In this document: piece by piece, positions 5,813 through 6,004 of the stretch
Position numbering within the stretch: position 1 is the first letter of the stretch
Layout of the letters: each line of letters begins with the position of its first letter
NCBI GenBank assembly: GCA_016926495.1
Contig: JAFGOL010000174.1
Coordinates: 1 to 6,004 of the forward strand
Origin: Oligoflexia bacterium
GTDB lineage: Bacteria > Bdellovibrionota > JAFGOL01
Direction of reading: 5' to 3'
DNA length: 6,004 bases
Translations under genes and position numbers: made by a program
Notes under the pieces: model-generated
What the model was told of the DNA's origin: nothing
The model's input: the letters and a program-made list of their open reading frames with translations, nothing else
Databases searched by the model: none

Positions 5813-6004
5813 TCTTTTTCCTTTCAGCGTCAAACACCCAGCCCCACTTGTTAAAATACCTTATGGCGGAAAGGACATGACAGCCCATAAGACCGCGGCT
5901 GGTGTACGAACCCTTCCGGTGCTCATGAATTATTTTTACGTCCGGGTAATAAAGGGTTTTATATCTTGAATGTATCCGGCGCGACAGGTCAACGTCTTCA
6001 AGGT
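5781..6004 (-). CDS. Family-2 glycosyltransferase, C-terminal fragment (5' end outside window)
   Basis: An open minus-strand frame enters at the right edge and ends with TGA at 5783-5781, giving 73 in-window residues. It begins LEDVDLSRRIHSRYKTLYYP, the ED-containing motif (proposed catalytic-base region) and following strand of GT-A fold family-2 transferases. It continues with VKIIHEHRKGSYTSRG and the tail AIRYFNKWGWVFDAERKKIN, which resembles rhamnosyltransferase-like GT2 proteins of O-antigen and exopolysaccharide loci. The nucleotide-sugar-binding and DxD parts lie outside the window. It is convergent with the WecA/TagO-type gene and overlaps its 3' end by 32 bp. A role in the same surface-glycan pathway is likely from context; the donor sugar is unknown. 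Confidence 0.88.
   Translation of the reverse strand, partial: LEDVDLSRRIHSRYKTLYYPDVKIIHEHRKGSYTSRGLMGCHVLSAIRYFNKWGWVFDAERKKINRRAFFRVS

Noticed and set aside
5309..5833. 174-codon open frame on the minus strand
   Set aside because: It lies antisense to the WecA/TagO-type gene with all its catalytic motifs, and its translation is polar and low-complexity-like with no recognisable family. The real minus-strand gene here is the GT2 frame ending at 5781.
5748..5969. 73-codon plus-strand open frame
   Set aside because: It overlaps the end of the transferase gene in another frame and is antisense to the GT2 C-terminus, and its translation is not protein-like.

Overview
The window reads as ordinary bacterial chromosome, probably from a Gram-negative-type (diderm) and perhaps deep-branching lineage. 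The reasons are a DegP/HtrA-type protease with two PDZ domains, a DUF1844 protein (a family I associate with deltaproteobacteria, planctomycetes, Omnitrophota-like and related groups), and a NusG paralog next to a polyprenyl-phosphate sugar-phosphate transferase. Assignment below that level is not possible from this sequence. Genes are dense, base composition is moderate, and no rRNA, tRNA, CRISPR array or insertion sequence is visible.

Region 1 (positions 1-2663, minus strand) is an envelope protein-quality-control operon, transcribed right to left: htpX (membrane zinc metalloprotease), a small DUF1844 protein with a Cys/His-rich tail, then a DegP/HtrA serine protease that runs off the left edge. 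The spacing is tight: 15 nt between the first two genes and an 11-bp overlap between the second and third. A good sigma70-type promoter lies just upstream of htpX.

Region 2 (2775-4076, minus strand) is one AAA-type ATPase of the DUF4143 family. It is more A/T-rich than its neighbours, starts with TTG, and stands between two unrelated functional blocks, so it looks like an independently acquired gene. Its upstream region (4077-4239), shared with the divergent nusG-like gene, holds three direct copies of TTGGCTATT exactly 33 bp apart, a perfect A/T-rich palindrome and a small hairpin followed by a T-run. This is the most unusual non-coding structure in the window.

Region 3 (4240-6004) looks like the edge of a surface-polysaccharide locus. 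It holds a specialised NusG paralog (RfaH/UpxY/LoaP-like logic) followed by a WecA/TagO-type initiating transferase, which loads the first sugar-phosphate onto the lipid carrier. On the opposite strand is the C-terminal end of a family-2 glycosyltransferase, which overlaps the transferase gene tail to tail by 32 bp.

I found no clearly new multi-gene system. The points worth a second look are the 33-bp-periodic repeat array at the divergent promoter, the metal-ligand-like tail of the DUF1844 protein between two protease genes, and the layout of the polysaccharide locus boundary.
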